This document shows positions 1 through 9,399 of a stretch of 64,000 nt of DNA, in pieces (within the stretch, counting starts at the first letter, position 1; each line of letters opens with the position of its first letter). The notes beneath the pieces were generated by a model, which was given only the letters and a program-made list of their open reading frames with translations, was not told the origin of the DNA and made no database searches. The position numbers and the translations under genes are program-made. Source of the DNA: Teretinema zuelzerae (GTDB lineage Bacteria > Spirochaetota > Spirochaetia > Treponematales > Treponemataceae); contig NZ_JAINWA010000001.1 of NCBI RefSeq assembly GCF_021021555.1, positions 558,001-622,000 of the forward strand, read 5' to 3'.

Positions 1-972
1 CGATGCCGTGCGGTATTCCTTAAGCATTTGTCCAAATCGTTGCGCTTCTCCCTGGGCGCGATTGGTTACGTCGATACTGTAGCCCTCGGCTTCCCGAAGG
101 TTCTTTTCAGCCTCACCCTGGGCCGGTGGAATCAATCCATTCCGATACCCTTCTGCCTGGCTAATTTCCCGCGATTTGTCTTCCCGGGCACTGCCAACGT
201 CCTGGAATGATTCTGCCAGCTCATCGGGAGGATAGAGCTTGTTGAGGTTGACCGTTACTATCGTGAGGCCGCTTTGATACTTATCAAGCAATTCCTGGGC
301 TTCTATTCTTACCCTTTTTTGAATATCCTCCTTTGCTACGGTCAGAATATCATCAACCTTCAGGCTTCCGGCAATACGCGTTGCCGCGAACCGGACAGCT
401 TCATTTATGAGCTGAAAAGGCCGGTAATCAACATTGAATAAATACTGAACGGGATCGCTGATGCGATATTGTATGATCATTTCGACATCGACAATATTCT
501 CATCGCCCGTCAATACCTGTATCTTTTCCGGTGCCGTATGCAGTCCGGCATGTTCCTTGTGGTCAATGCCGATTGATTCCCGGCGTATCTCCGCCGTATT
601 CACCTTGTCTACCTTCTGGAACGGCCATGGCATGCGATAGTGCAAGCCCTCGCCGATACCGCTCCGTACTACCTTGCCGAAAAGCCGTTCAACTGCCTGT
701 TCCCCCGGATTTACCAGATAAACCCCGGAAACGACATATAGACCGAAAAGAGCAGTGAACAGTGATACTACAACTCGGCGGGGACTTAGATGACCGAATG
801 CCTTGAGCAGGTCCTCACGCAAATTCAGATTTCGAAAACCGGTCTTCAGGAAAGAAGATATTGAGGTCAGCACTGACTTGACCTTGGCTATCAGTCCCGA
901 GAATGATTCCTCCCTTCCAGGGCTGTCCGGCAGAGATGGTGAAGGCGATTCGTCACGCTTTTTTTTTGACAT
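1..972 (-). CDS. hflK: HflK-like SPFH protein, C-terminus cut by the window edge
   Basis: Reading on the minus strand from ATG at 972, the frame stays open to base 1 and leaves the window. A polar, serine-rich N-terminus is followed by one membrane segment (about residues 68-85) and an SPFH/Band 7 domain with the family phrases VNPGEQAVERLFGK and GLHYRMPWPFQKV. An alanine- and glutamate-rich helical stretch with QAEGYRNG and AEGYSIDVTNRAQGEA repeats follows. In characterised bacteria HflK pairs with HflC around the FtsH protease and modulates membrane-protein turnover; that role is inferred here. It is the last visible gene of a four-gene operon, 8 bases after hflC. Confidence 0.88.
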   Translation of the reverse strand, partial: MSKKKRDESPSPSLPDSPGREESFSGLIAKVKSVLTSISSFLKTGFRNLNLREDLLKAFGHLSPRRVVVSLFTALFGLYVVSGVYLVNPGEQAVERLFGKVVRSGIGEGLHYRMPWPFQKVDKVNTAEIRRESIGIDHKEHAGLHTAPEKIQVLTGDENIVDVEMIIQYRISDPVQYLFNVDYRPFQLINEAVRFAATRIAGSLKVDDILTVAKEDIQKRVRIEAQELLDKYQSGLTIVTVNLNKLYPPDELAESFQDVGSAREDKSREISQAEGYRNGLIPPAQGEAEKNLREAEGYSIDVTNRAQGEAQRFGQMLKEYRTAS

Positions 973-980
973 GTCTCCCC

Positions 981-1877
981 CTATTGCTTTTTGGGCTGTT
1001 CCAAGTACTTGAAGAGCTCGGAGTCAGCGGGAATGACGATCGTCGTCTTTCCATCCAGGATCTTTTCGTATGCCTGAAGGGAGCGTACGAAATCATAGAA
1101 ACGCGGATCCTGCCGGAATGCCTCGGCATAAATTTTGATGGCGCGTGCATCTCCTTCTCCCCGGATCTGCTCCGCCTTTTCATATGCCTGCGAGAGCAGG
1201 ATGACTTTTTCCTTATCGGCTATTGCCCTGATCTTCGAGGCTTCCTCAGTACCCTCAGATCTGTACAAACGCGCTATCTTTTCCCGTTCAGCCCGCATTC
1301 TCTGGAATACGCTCTGTTGGTTTTTCTCGGGAAAATTCAACATTTTTACGCGAAGATCGGACAGCAGAATTCCATAATCGTCCAGCTTCGTACTTGCCGC
1401 ATTTTTTACCTGTTCCATCATGTCGTTGAGTTTTATCTGATCCGGTATGACATTAATCAACATGTCAAGGTCATAATTTCCGAGCGCGACACCCAATTCG
1501 GAAAAAACTATATCATTCATACGCTGCTGGGTACGTTCGGCCGTATTAAGCGTCTTCATATACAGTTCGGGATCCTTGATCCGATAGCTGACAAAGCTCT
1601 CGACCAATATATTTTTTTTATCCCGCGTCAGAAACTCGGAAACCGCGGGGGAATAGATTTTCAAGCGATTGTCGAAGCGTTGTAAATTCTGGACAGGAAT
1701 AGGCCATTTCCAATTAAGACCGGGTTCGGTGATAGCCCGGACCACACGTCCGAATTGAGTTATGACCGCATATTCGCTTTGATCGACCGTAAAGACGATC
1801 GAGCCGCTAAATATCAAGATGACCACGGCCGCTGTGATGGGAAAAAGTGCAACCCCTTTCTTTTTTGACTCATTCAT
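981..1877 (-). CDS. hflC: HflC, SPFH-family modulator of the FtsH protease
   Basis: The 298-residue product has a short basic N-terminus, one membrane helix (about residues 9-29), then an SPFH domain opening with VDQSEYAVITQFGRVVR and the GLNWKWPIPVQNLQRFDNR signature. A long helical region with MRAEREKIARLYRSEG and GEGDARAIKIYAEAF follows, and the conserved C-terminal block FYDFVRSLQAYEK ends it. Length and motif order match HflC. The start overlaps the end of the upstream CDF-SPFH gene by 8 bases, which suggests translational coupling. It would form a ring with the adjacent HflK in the inner membrane, facing the periplasm. Confidence 0.93.
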   Translation of the reverse strand: MNESKKKGVALFPITAAVVILIFSGSIVFTVDQSEYAVITQFGRVVRAITEPGLNWKWPIPVQNLQRFDNRLKIYSPAVSEFLTRDKKNILVESFVSYRIKDPELYMKTLNTAERTQQRMNDIVFSELGVALGNYDLDMLINVIPDQIKLNDMMEQVKNAASTKLDDYGILLSDLRVKMLNFPEKNQQSVFQRMRAEREKIARLYRSEGTEEASKIRAIADKEKVILLSQAYEKAEQIRGEGDARAIKIYAEAFRQDPRFYDFVRSLQAYEKILDGKTTIVIPADSELFKYLEQPKKQ

Positions 1878-3423
1878 ATTTTCCCGCCTCCTTTTTAACG
1901 GATAATTGGTTGCCGTCCGTAAGCCACAAGTCGGTGGTATCCAACTTGACGCGCTTATCGACGATCAGCTTCTCTATCGAAACCAGGTTCATTTCCATTG
2001 CCTCCAGGTACATGCGCTTCTCCGTGATGGACGGATTGGCCCGATATGCTGCAGCCTTCGAAAGAAACCTCGCCGCCTCGCCGGACGACATACGGATTTT
2101 TCGCTCTCTGTATGCGGTTGCCTCTTCAATTGACTTTTGAGCATCACCGCGCGTTTTTGGGAGCAATTCGGCTTGGTACGCCAATGCTTCGTTGATATAG
2201 GTATTTTTATCCTCGCGGGCGCTTGCCACATCCCGGAAAGCCTCAAGAACGTCGGATGGCGGAGTGTCGCGGATTACCTGAAGGGCGAGAAGCTTTATTC
2301 CCGTACCTTGGGCTTCAAGCTGAGCCTGAGCAGCGGCAAGGGCCTCAGTTTGAATACGATCCTTTCCCTCGGTTATCAGAAAATCTACCGGATTCCGGTT
2401 AATATAGCCGCGTAACGCCGCAAGTGCCGCGTCGCTGACGAGGTTCTGGGTATCAGCCACCTTGTAGAGGAATGCGAATGGATCGCTTACTTGATAATGG
2501 ACAACGGCTTCAACCTCGATGAGGTTTGAATCGCCGGTCACCATGAGGGATGTCGGAACCCGCTCCATGCGTACTTCCGAGGTAGTGACGGAGTCTCTGG
2601 ATTCGATAGGCCACGGAAGTCGGTAATGCAATCCGGAGGTAACCTGGCGGACGGGCTTTCCAAACCTCTTGACGATGGAGACCTCATCCCAACGGACCGA
2701 AAAGACGCCGGAGGAAACGTAGGCGACTGCCGCAAGCGCTATTCCGACCGGAAAATACCGCGACGCCTTCTTCCAAATGATATTTTCCAGTGTGAGGTCA
2801 TCATGTCCAAGATGCAGAAGACCTCCCTTGCGCAATCCCTCTATCGCGCCAACCAGTACCTCAAAACCGTTCATCATGATGAGAAAGGCAATAAGCAGGG
2901 CCGCTATCTTGTCCAATGCGGAGAAACCCATAAGGGCACCAACCAGTGCGCACAACACCGCTATTGAACTATACATGTCGGCACGGGCATGTATTCCGTT
3001 CGCCTTGAGAGCCGGCGAATGCGCTTCCTTCCCGACGAAAATTTGGTACTGCGCCATAAAATACGTGATCGCTATCGATACGAGCGAAATGACGGTCACC
3101 AGCGCAATATTCGTCAACTCCCTTGCTTCCTGCGCAAAGGCCTCCCGAATAATCTCTATGCCGACCAAGAAAATGAATCCCGATACGACTATCGCAATGA
3201 TATTCTCGATCTTTATCACTTTCGGTGAAGCGGAGTTACCGTCTCCACGAGTCAACAAAAGTCCAAAAAGAACCACCGCTGACGGAAATAAATCCGAAAA
3301 GGAATGCCAGGCGGAAGCTCCGAGCGCGATGCTGCCTGATATACGCGCCAGGAAAAACTTTATCCCGATTAAAAACAAATTTGCGACAATCGCCACGAGT
3401 ATCGTACGGATTTTTCGATTCAT
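1870..3423 (-). CDS. Fusion of a CDF metal-transporter domain with an SPFH/HflK-like domain
   Basis: The 517-residue protein joins two families that are normally separate. Residues 1-200 form a cation diffusion facilitator membrane domain. The two metal-site motifs are visible as H40-x3-D44 (HSFSD) and H145-x3-D149 (HARAD), on what would be helices 2 and 5. The usual CDF cytoplasmic dimerisation domain is missing. In its place, after about residue 220, come a further membrane helix and an SPFH domain with IVKRFGKPV, GLHYRLPWPIE and DVASAREDKNTYINEALAY, all HflK-like. The reading frame is continuous, so this is not two genes misjoined by a missed stop. It overlaps the upstream lipoprotein gene by 4 bases and hflC by 8. 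A link between Zn/Mn/Fe transport and HflKC-type assemblies is inference. Confidence 0.85.
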   Translation of the reverse strand: MNRKIRTILVAIVANLFLIGIKFFLARISGSIALGASAWHSFSDLFPSAVVLFGLLLTRGDGNSASPKVIKIENIIAIVVSGFIFLVGIEIIREAFAQEARELTNIALVTVISLVSIAITYFMAQYQIFVGKEAHSPALKANGIHARADMYSSIAVLCALVGALMGFSALDKIAALLIAFLIMMNGFEVLVGAIEGLRKGGLLHLGHDDLTLENIIWKKASRYFPVGIALAAVAYVSSGVFSVRWDEVSIVKRFGKPVRQVTSGLHYRLPWPIESRDSVTTSEVRMERVPTSLMVTGDSNLIEVEAVVHYQVSDPFAFLYKVADTQNLVSDAALAALRGYINRNPVDFLITEGKDRIQTEALAAAQAQLEAQGTGIKLLALQVIRDTPPSDVLEAFRDVASAREDKNTYINEALAYQAELLPKTRGDAQKSIEEATAYRERKIRMSSGEAARFLSKAAAYRANPSITEKRMYLEAMEMNLVSIEKLIVDKRVKLDTTDLWLTDGNQLSVKKEAGKYE

Positions 3424-5372
3424 AGCTCCACCTGCCCCTTATATTTGTCCATGACCGATCGCAGCGCCGATTGATAGATGATCAATTTTGCCTCCTTTAG
3501 CAAATCTTCGTTCATTTTTGCCGTCGCTTTTTCATGTTCACCCAATTGCAGCTCCTGTGCGATATATTCGCGTACTTCCTCAAAGGAGAGATTCCTGGAA
3601 TCTTTCCTCTCCACTATCTGCAGGACATAGTAATCTCCTCCTAAAATTACCGGCTTACTTATTTCACCCTTTTTCAGTTTTTGAACTGCCTCATGGAAAA
3701 CGTGAACCCCCGTTTCATACATGTAGTCGCCGGATTCCTTGATCCACTCATCGATCAGACCGCCGTTAGCAGCGCTCTGACTGTCCTCCGAGTATTCACG
3801 CGCAACTTCTTCGAAGGATGCGGCTTTCTTGTTCCATCCTCCGCGCAATTTACCGTATGCCGCCTGGATCTTCGACAGGGCCTTTTCCGGATCCTCGTCG
3901 CCTCTGACAACGATTACGCGTATTTTATTCTCGCTCGGAAGCTTGAACCGGGATTTATGCTTATTGAAATAGTCTTTGATGTCCGCATCGGAAATATCGA
4001 TTTTCTGATCTATTTCTTCTTGATGAAGTACGCCTGCGAGTAATTCTTGCTGCTCCTGGTCTATGTCGTCGCTGTTCTGGATATTGAGCATTCGTTCATA
4101 GGAATCTTCCAGCAGCACCAATCTTTCGATCATCCGGTCAACGAGCTGTACGCGCTGGTCAAAGCTTCGGTATCGCGCCTGTTCATTTCGGGGCATCTCC
4201 CTGAATTCTTGATAGAATTCACCGAGTGTAAATCTTTTGCCATGAACCGAAAAAAGGGTCATATCACGATTTTGATCGAGTATTCGGGCCTCGGCAATTT
4301 CCAGCAGGCGACTGCGAACTTTTTCCCTTACCGCTTCAAATGGCAATCTGCCCGCCGGAATCTTTTGTCTGATGCGATAAATACCGAAACTATCGCCCGT
4401 TTTGACAGGCGCGCTTGGATCCCCTTCGGCACTGGCCCGCAATGCGGTCTCGATGTTCTCAACGTCCGTCCCGACGATATATTCGCTCGCCACGTAGGCA
4501 CCGGTCATATCGTAGGCGGACGCAACGGATTCGAAGCTTTCACCTGCCCCGAGCAAGGCGGAGGCCTTTTGTGCACGTTTTTCCGCGCTATCCCTACCAT
4601 CTGCCGTGATTGTAAATCCCTCGAGCCTCCATCTCTCGGGTTCCATATACTCGTCCCGATTATCCTGGTATGCGAGTACTAGCTCTTCCTCGGTCGGTTC
4701 CGGAATTCTCATGATCTCATAGGAGCGCGTGATCGCTGCCGCATCCATCAGCTCCCGCAAATATTCGACCACGAATTCTCTTTCTTTGCCCTCAACCAAA
4801 ATTGACCGTATCTCTTCCTGGGCGCTTGAAAAGGGTATCGATCTATAACGGGCGGTGTTTGTATCGTAGTACCGCTGTATTTCCTCCAAAGTGACGGGGA
4901 TTCCATCCGGGCCATGCATCGACTCGTGGAATTGATCAAGCGTTATCTCTTCTTCAACGTGTTTTAAAGAATCCCGGATATTACCGGCCTTGTCGAGTTT
5001 CTTTTCTTTTACCTTGATTTTGATCAGCTCGCGCATGGCCATCTCGTTGATCAATTCAATATAGAATTTCTTCTGCCCGAGAAGTTCTTTTTTTTGAGCC
5101 TTCAGGGCATCAGTTTCCGCATCCGTTTTGCTTTTGACGGCAGTCCCAAGGTGTCTTTGAATTTCCTTGTCGAGCGTCTCCGTTGTTATGGTTCCCCCTG
5201 AGAACGATGCCACGACATCCGATTCTGGCAGGTTGACTGCGGTACAGCCGATAAGTAATGACATGATACCGCACCCAAGTAAAAGCAATCGGAAAGACGT
5301 TTTTATCACAGTGTTTTTTGGGTTATCCATAAACATCAATTTCGTATGTAGTATGCGCACATTCTGGTGCAT
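3420..5372 (-). CDS. Parvulin-type peptidyl-prolyl isomerase lipoprotein (PrsA/SurA-like)
   Basis: The product is up to 650 residues. ATG at 5372 has a strong AGGAGG six bases upstream. A hydrophobic signal ends in a lipobox (SLLIGC), so the mature protein should be lipid-anchored. A parvulin domain lies near residues 490-610: ENKIRVIVVRGDE, then FEEVAREYSEDSQSAANGG, and a closing KPVILGGDYYVLQIVE. A second, weaker rotamase-like region (about 235-340) has FESVASAYDMTGA and GIYRIRQKIPAGR. Proteins of this build fold or chaperone exported proteins. Starts at internal Met13 or Met15 are possible but lack such a ribosome site. It is the first gene of the SPFH operon, so an envelope quality-control role is plausible. 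Confidence 0.82.
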   Translation of the reverse strand: MHQNVRILHTKLMFMDNPKNTVIKTSFRLLLLGCGIMSLLIGCTAVNLPESDVVASFSGGTITTETLDKEIQRHLGTAVKSKTDAETDALKAQKKELLGQKKFYIELINEMAMRELIKIKVKEKKLDKAGNIRDSLKHVEEEITLDQFHESMHGPDGIPVTLEEIQRYYDTNTARYRSIPFSSAQEEIRSILVEGKEREFVVEYLRELMDAAAITRSYEIMRIPEPTEEELVLAYQDNRDEYMEPERWRLEGFTITADGRDSAEKRAQKASALLGAGESFESVASAYDMTGAYVASEYIVGTDVENIETALRASAEGDPSAPVKTGDSFGIYRIRQKIPAGRLPFEAVREKVRSRLLEIAEARILDQNRDMTLFSVHGKRFTLGEFYQEFREMPRNEQARYRSFDQRVQLVDRMIERLVLLEDSYERMLNIQNSDDIDQEQQELLAGVLHQEEIDQKIDISDADIKDYFNKHKSRFKLPSENKIRVIVVRGDEDPEKALSKIQAAYGKLRGGWNKKAASFEEVAREYSEDSQSAANGGLIDEWIKESGDYMYETGVHVFHEAVQKLKKGEISKPVILGGDYYVLQIVERKDSRNLSFEEVREYIAQELQLGEHEKATAKMNEDLLKEAKLIIYQSALRSVMDKYKGQVEL

Positions 5373-5545
5373 GAAACCTCCTGTTCGAATTCATTTTTCA
5401 ATAAATTATTGCATGAGCAAGTTGCGTCTCTGTTAATAATTTATTAAGGTTTGAAAACAATCAGGAATTTCAACTACATTCGGACTCTAGCCGGTTGGGA
5501 TATATTTTTTAAATAGACCAGTTACTCAAGTATAATCAATCAGGT

Positions 5546-7213
5546 TCACGACAGCTTATCGAACGGAAGTCGTATCAGAAAACGGCTACCGTGCTGCAGG
5601 TGACTTTCAACTGTAATTGACCCACCATGAAGCGTGACAACCCTCTTGACGATCGCCAAACCAAGCCCGCTCCCCTCAGTATTGCCACTCTTTCCGCGAT
5701 AAAAGCGCTCGAATATATTTGGAAGGTCTTCGTCCGAGATTCCAATGCCGCTGTCCTTTACCGAAAGGACCATGCTTTTATCTGCTAAATCCAAGTATGC
5801 CCCGAGCTCTATAACCCCGCCTGAAGCAGTAAATTTGATCGCGTTGTCCATTAAATTCGAGAGCGCAGTCAACATTCTACCCCGATCGCATCGGACATAC
5901 TGCGTAGTGTTGGTGCTATTCATTTTAAGAATAAGACCTTTGCCTTGCATGGCTTCCTGGTACATTGAAGCTATTGCCTCAAAAAGTTCCGAACAGGGTA
6001 TTTCTTCATTGACCATTTCCACAAAATCAGAGTCGAGCCTCGATAGGTCAAGCAGATTTCGGGTGATCCATTCGAGCCGCTCTATTTGTCTCTCGCTTTG
6101 CAGGAGAAAATGTTTTTTCATCAGAACGTCATTCAGTTTGTCACTTTGAAGTATTTCAATGGAATTGCTCAATGCGCTCAGTGGCGAGCGCAGCTCATGT
6201 GACGCATCTGCGATGAATCGCTTTAACGTGGCTTTTTCCCTATCGAGTGCCTGGAAATTCTCCTGCAACCGAAAGGCCATACGGTCAAATTGTCGGGCCA
6301 GTTGCCCGATTTCGTCCGGGTCTGAAATATCGGTTCTGACCGTCAGATCCCCGTCGCCCATGAGCATTGCCGCAGCATTGAGGCGGCGGATTGGAGTGGA
6401 GATCCGGATACCCGCAATGATTCCCAATACGGCGGCTACGGCCAACGCAACACAAGCGACCGCGATGAAAGTCCAAAGCGCGGTATGAAATGCGGTCTCG
6501 TATGGTTTTCTCCCATGGCTGAGTTCGAGGTATCCTATGACGGAACGAGACGAATCCTCAAGTACAACCGCTATCAACTGCCCCGTACTGTGTCCGTTAC
6601 CTTGCAGCCGGCGATTCTGGTCCAGAGGGAGCGGGGATCTCTCTGGCAGCGGCGAAGGAATTGTCCTGTTTTCCTTTCCACCTGCGGAAGACGCAATGTC
6701 TCGGTCAGGTTCAATTTGAAAACGGCTCCCCATCGAGACCTGTGTTTTCGTAATATGCCAAAAAGAACGGCTCACCGTGGCACCGCTGTCATTGGGGCTG
6801 ACGGCCGCATCACCGGACTCGGATGTCCATAAGGGCGTTGGACTGACGACCGGATTGATGCCCGGAACGAGAAGTGCCCATATGGCTTCGGTCACGCTTT
6901 GCTCCTGACCGGTATCGATGATCACATGCTGATCCGCGTCCGATATCCGCACGCGGACATCAGCGAGAAATGAAAATGAAGCTACCAAATCCGTCAGTTG
7001 TCCCAGCTGAATGTCCGGGGTCAGAAGGGTCGTCGCTTGAGCGGCCAGCGACTGGGCATTGGTCAGCAGATCCTCCCGCTCGTGTTTGCCCATAAAATAA
7101 TCAATAAAGGGAAACGTGAAACCGCCCACGAGCGACAATGTCAGGACAGTCAGCAAGAGGTAGCTGCAGATAAGCCGCACTTTTATGCTTCGGAATAAGC
7201 CGGTAACCATCAT
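5546..7213 (-). CDS. Membrane sensor histidine kinase with HAMP domain
   Basis: The 555-residue protein has helix 1 near residues 15-36, a roughly 200-residue periplasmic sensor region, and helix 2 near 245-268. A HAMP linker follows (STPIRRLNAAAMLMGDGDL), then the phosphoacceptor H339 in DASHELRSPLSAL. The HATPase_c domain shows an N box (LSNLMDNAIKFT), G1 (DSGIGISDEDLP), an F box (FERFYRG) and G2 (GSGLGLAIVK). The periplasmic part is rich in serine and proline and has no family I recognise. Its start overlaps the stop of the response-regulator gene by 4 bases. It should phosphorylate that regulator. The signal sensed is unknown; the companion DUF4105 protein may contribute. Confidence 0.93.
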   Translation of the reverse strand: MMVTGLFRSIKVRLICSYLLLTVLTLSLVGGFTFPFIDYFMGKHEREDLLTNAQSLAAQATTLLTPDIQLGQLTDLVASFSFLADVRVRISDADQHVIIDTGQEQSVTEAIWALLVPGINPVVSPTPLWTSESGDAAVSPNDSGATVSRSFWHITKTQVSMGSRFQIEPDRDIASSAGGKENRTIPSPLPERSPLPLDQNRRLQGNGHSTGQLIAVVLEDSSRSVIGYLELSHGRKPYETAFHTALWTFIAVACVALAVAAVLGIIAGIRISTPIRRLNAAAMLMGDGDLTVRTDISDPDEIGQLARQFDRMAFRLQENFQALDREKATLKRFIADASHELRSPLSALSNSIEILQSDKLNDVLMKKHFLLQSERQIERLEWITRNLLDLSRLDSDFVEMVNEEIPCSELFEAIASMYQEAMQGKGLILKMNSTNTTQYVRCDRGRMLTALSNLMDNAIKFTASGGVIELGAYLDLADKSMVLSVKDSGIGISDEDLPNIFERFYRGKSGNTEGSGLGLAIVKRVVTLHGGSITVESHLQHGSRFLIRLPFDKLS

Positions 7214-7908
7214 TGTTCGAATTTATACCCAAAACCGTGAACTGTCAAAAACCATCGCGGTTTTTGCGGATTTTCCTCAAGCTTCTCGCGTATATGCAAA
7301 ATATGGACATCTATGGTGCGTTTGTCGCAAACCCAACTTTCATCATTGTAGAGAACCTTTATCAATTCTTCCCGGTAAAAGACCCTGCCGGGATTCGTCA
7401 AGAGCTTCTGAAACAGCTTGAATTCGGCCGGTGTCAACAGAACCTGCTTCTCCGATTTTTGTACGGCCATGGTGTCCAGGTCAGCACGAATATCGCCGAA
7501 AAGAAACTGCCGGCCATCACGCCCGCCTGAAAATTCGCCATAGGTTCGCCTCAGCAAGGCGCGAATCCGTGCGACAACCTCACGGAGTTTATAGGGCTTG
7601 ACGACGTAATCATCGGCACCCAGCTCAAGCCCAAGGACGCGATCGGCCTCCTCGTCCAGGGCCGTCAACATGAGAATCGGAAAAGTCCTGCTTGCCGAGC
7701 GAAGCTTCCGGCAAATATCGAAGCCGCTGACATCGGGCAACCTCACATCGAGAATCAGCAAATGGGGATCCTTCTCCTCAACCATCCTGAACGCTTTTTC
7801 GCCGCTCTCGGCACAGTAAACTTCGAATCCCTCACTCTTCAAGTAATATTCAATTCCCGATAAAATAGCGGGGTCATCCTCGACAATCAGTATCCGGACG
7901 GCTTTCAT
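7210..7908 (-). CDS. OmpR/PhoB-family response regulator
   Basis: The 232-residue protein starts with a receiver domain: acidic pair D11-D12, phosphoacceptor D54 in LILDVRLPDV, the conserved Thr in LMLTALDE, and Lys in DDYVVKPYKL. The C-terminal winged-helix DNA-binding domain (about residues 135-232) has LLTPAEFKLFQKLLTNPGRVFYREELI and ends VHGFGYKFE. It overlaps the DUF4105 gene upstream and the kinase gene downstream by 4 bases each, so the three are almost certainly co-translated. Target genes cannot be read from the sequence. Confidence 0.95.
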   Translation of the reverse strand: MKAVRILIVEDDPAILSGIEYYLKSEGFEVYCAESGEKAFRMVEEKDPHLLILDVRLPDVSGFDICRKLRSASRTFPILMLTALDEEADRVLGLELGADDYVVKPYKLREVVARIRALLRRTYGEFSGGRDGRQFLFGDIRADLDTMAVQKSEKQVLLTPAEFKLFQKLLTNPGRVFYREELIKVLYNDESWVCDKRTIDVHILHIREKLEENPQKPRWFLTVHGFGYKFEQ

Positions 7909-9239
7909 TTTCCCGCTCCGATACCATATTCTGTTTTGATGATCGGATTGAAATAGTTACGATGCACACGACTCACGCATCGGAGGAAAATGATCGCACA
8001 AAAGAACCTAATTTCTATCGATACTGTTTGGTTCCCAAAACCGCCGAAAATGGTTACGGCTATTGCGCCAAGCGATTCCAGTGAAAACAGGAGGGTCGAT
8101 ACCAGCCGTCTGGAATTCAGACGATTCCATAGCAATCCAATCAATGGAACCGGAGTCGCCCAAAGAAGATTCGTATTCATACCGACCTCCTTATATCCGG
8201 CAACTCCCCACAACAACGCAATGCATACGCCAACGAGAAAGATAGCCCCGAAAAGAACTGTATCAAAAACAAACGCAAACATTCGGGTGTTTGGGGAAGA
8301 AAGAGCAAGCAGTCCAGACAATATCGATAAAAACAACATAAGGCCCATCGGGGTTACAGCCGCTATCTTTGGTTCCCCCTGTACGGCCTCAAAAAATGGT
8401 TTCATGCCCTCGGTAGAGATTTCGCATCCGGAAATACCATGAGTCAAAAACAGTCCCATCTGATCCATCAATTCATGGGGTAGGAATAATGATGCTTTCA
8501 AGTCACGCGGTTGATCCGCTAGAGGTCCGAGGACCGTGGAAATAAATAACAGCAAAAATGGTTTACGCTCCAGGACTTGCTCTATTGGTTGTCTTAAACT
8601 TCTCGATGTTGATGGTAATGGCAGGTCATCCCGGATTATTATGTCCTTAATTAGCAGCCACACGCGAGTAGTACAATTATCCGTGAAAAAACGATAATTG
8701 TATTGCCGATTTTCGGGCCTGGAGTCATACTCAAGTCGGTCCTTTAGAACGGATGCGCGCTCTTGATCGAGATAAATCGGCTGTTCGATGACCTTCCTGT
8801 TCTCTACGGATTTATAAAACAGCATAGCTTCTTTGGTCTGGGATACACCCATCATAAAATCCATCCGTCCGAATGCTAAATTCACCAAGAAAGAAATATC
8901 GAACGGATGAACCGATTGTCCATAATTGTAAAGAAGGTCGCTTTTTTCATCACGATCAACGATCCTGAGGGCTGTGTGTCCGAATGAAGAATATAACGAT
9001 TTTCCAGGAAGAATCGTTATCAGCGATACATCGATCGTTGTCGGCTCGACAACCGGTATTGGTTTTTCCAACTCGTTTTCTGCCAAAACCGGTATGTTGT
9101 TAAGCATAACGATACAGATAAAAAAGACCCACCGTGGAGTCATGCAGAGCCGATGAATGAATGTCCTGAATACCTCTTTTTTTGTATACTCATAGGCTGC
9201 GATTTTCTCCTTGACCTGATGCAGGACCGATGATAACAT
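7905..9239 (-). CDS. DUF4105-type multi-pass membrane protein
   Basis: The frame encodes 444 residues. After a hydrophobic leader, a periplasmic DUF4105-like domain (about residues 65-260) shows LLPGKSLYSSFGHTALRI-like sequence and YNYRFFTDNCTTRVW, where His and Cys residues resemble an NlpC/P60-like fold. About six membrane helices fill the C-terminal 170 residues. Neither ATG at 9239 nor the internal ATG at 9143 (which would give a clean signal peptide) has a clear ribosome site, so the start is uncertain. It is the first gene of an operon with a response regulator and sensor kinase. A sensing or envelope-lipid role is possible, but no function is assigned. Confidence 0.78.
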   Translation of the reverse strand: MLSSVLHQVKEKIAAYEYTKKEVFRTFIHRLCMTPRWVFFICIVMLNNIPVLAENELEKPIPVVEPTTIDVSLITILPGKSLYSSFGHTALRIVDRDEKSDLLYNYGQSVHPFDISFLVNLAFGRMDFMMGVSQTKEAMLFYKSVENRKVIEQPIYLDQERASVLKDRLEYDSRPENRQYNYRFFTDNCTTRVWLLIKDIIIRDDLPLPSTSRSLRQPIEQVLERKPFLLLFISTVLGPLADQPRDLKASLFLPHELMDQMGLFLTHGISGCEISTEGMKPFFEAVQGEPKIAAVTPMGLMLFLSILSGLLALSSPNTRMFAFVFDTVLFGAIFLVGVCIALLWGVAGYKEVGMNTNLLWATPVPLIGLLWNRLNSRRLVSTLLFSLESLGAIAVTIFGGFGNQTVSIEIRFFCAIIFLRCVSRVHRNYFNPIIKTEYGIGAGK

Positions 9240-9399
9240 ATCAATGTTTGCTTAATTGATCAATCATATTCATTGAAACCGTTTACAAAAAGCACTGAAA
9301 GCGGCTCGGGTACAACCAAATCTTGTAAACCATCCTCCAATCGGTTCTGTAACACGAAATGTTCAAGATATATCAATAATAAAGTTAGGGTGGTGTAAT

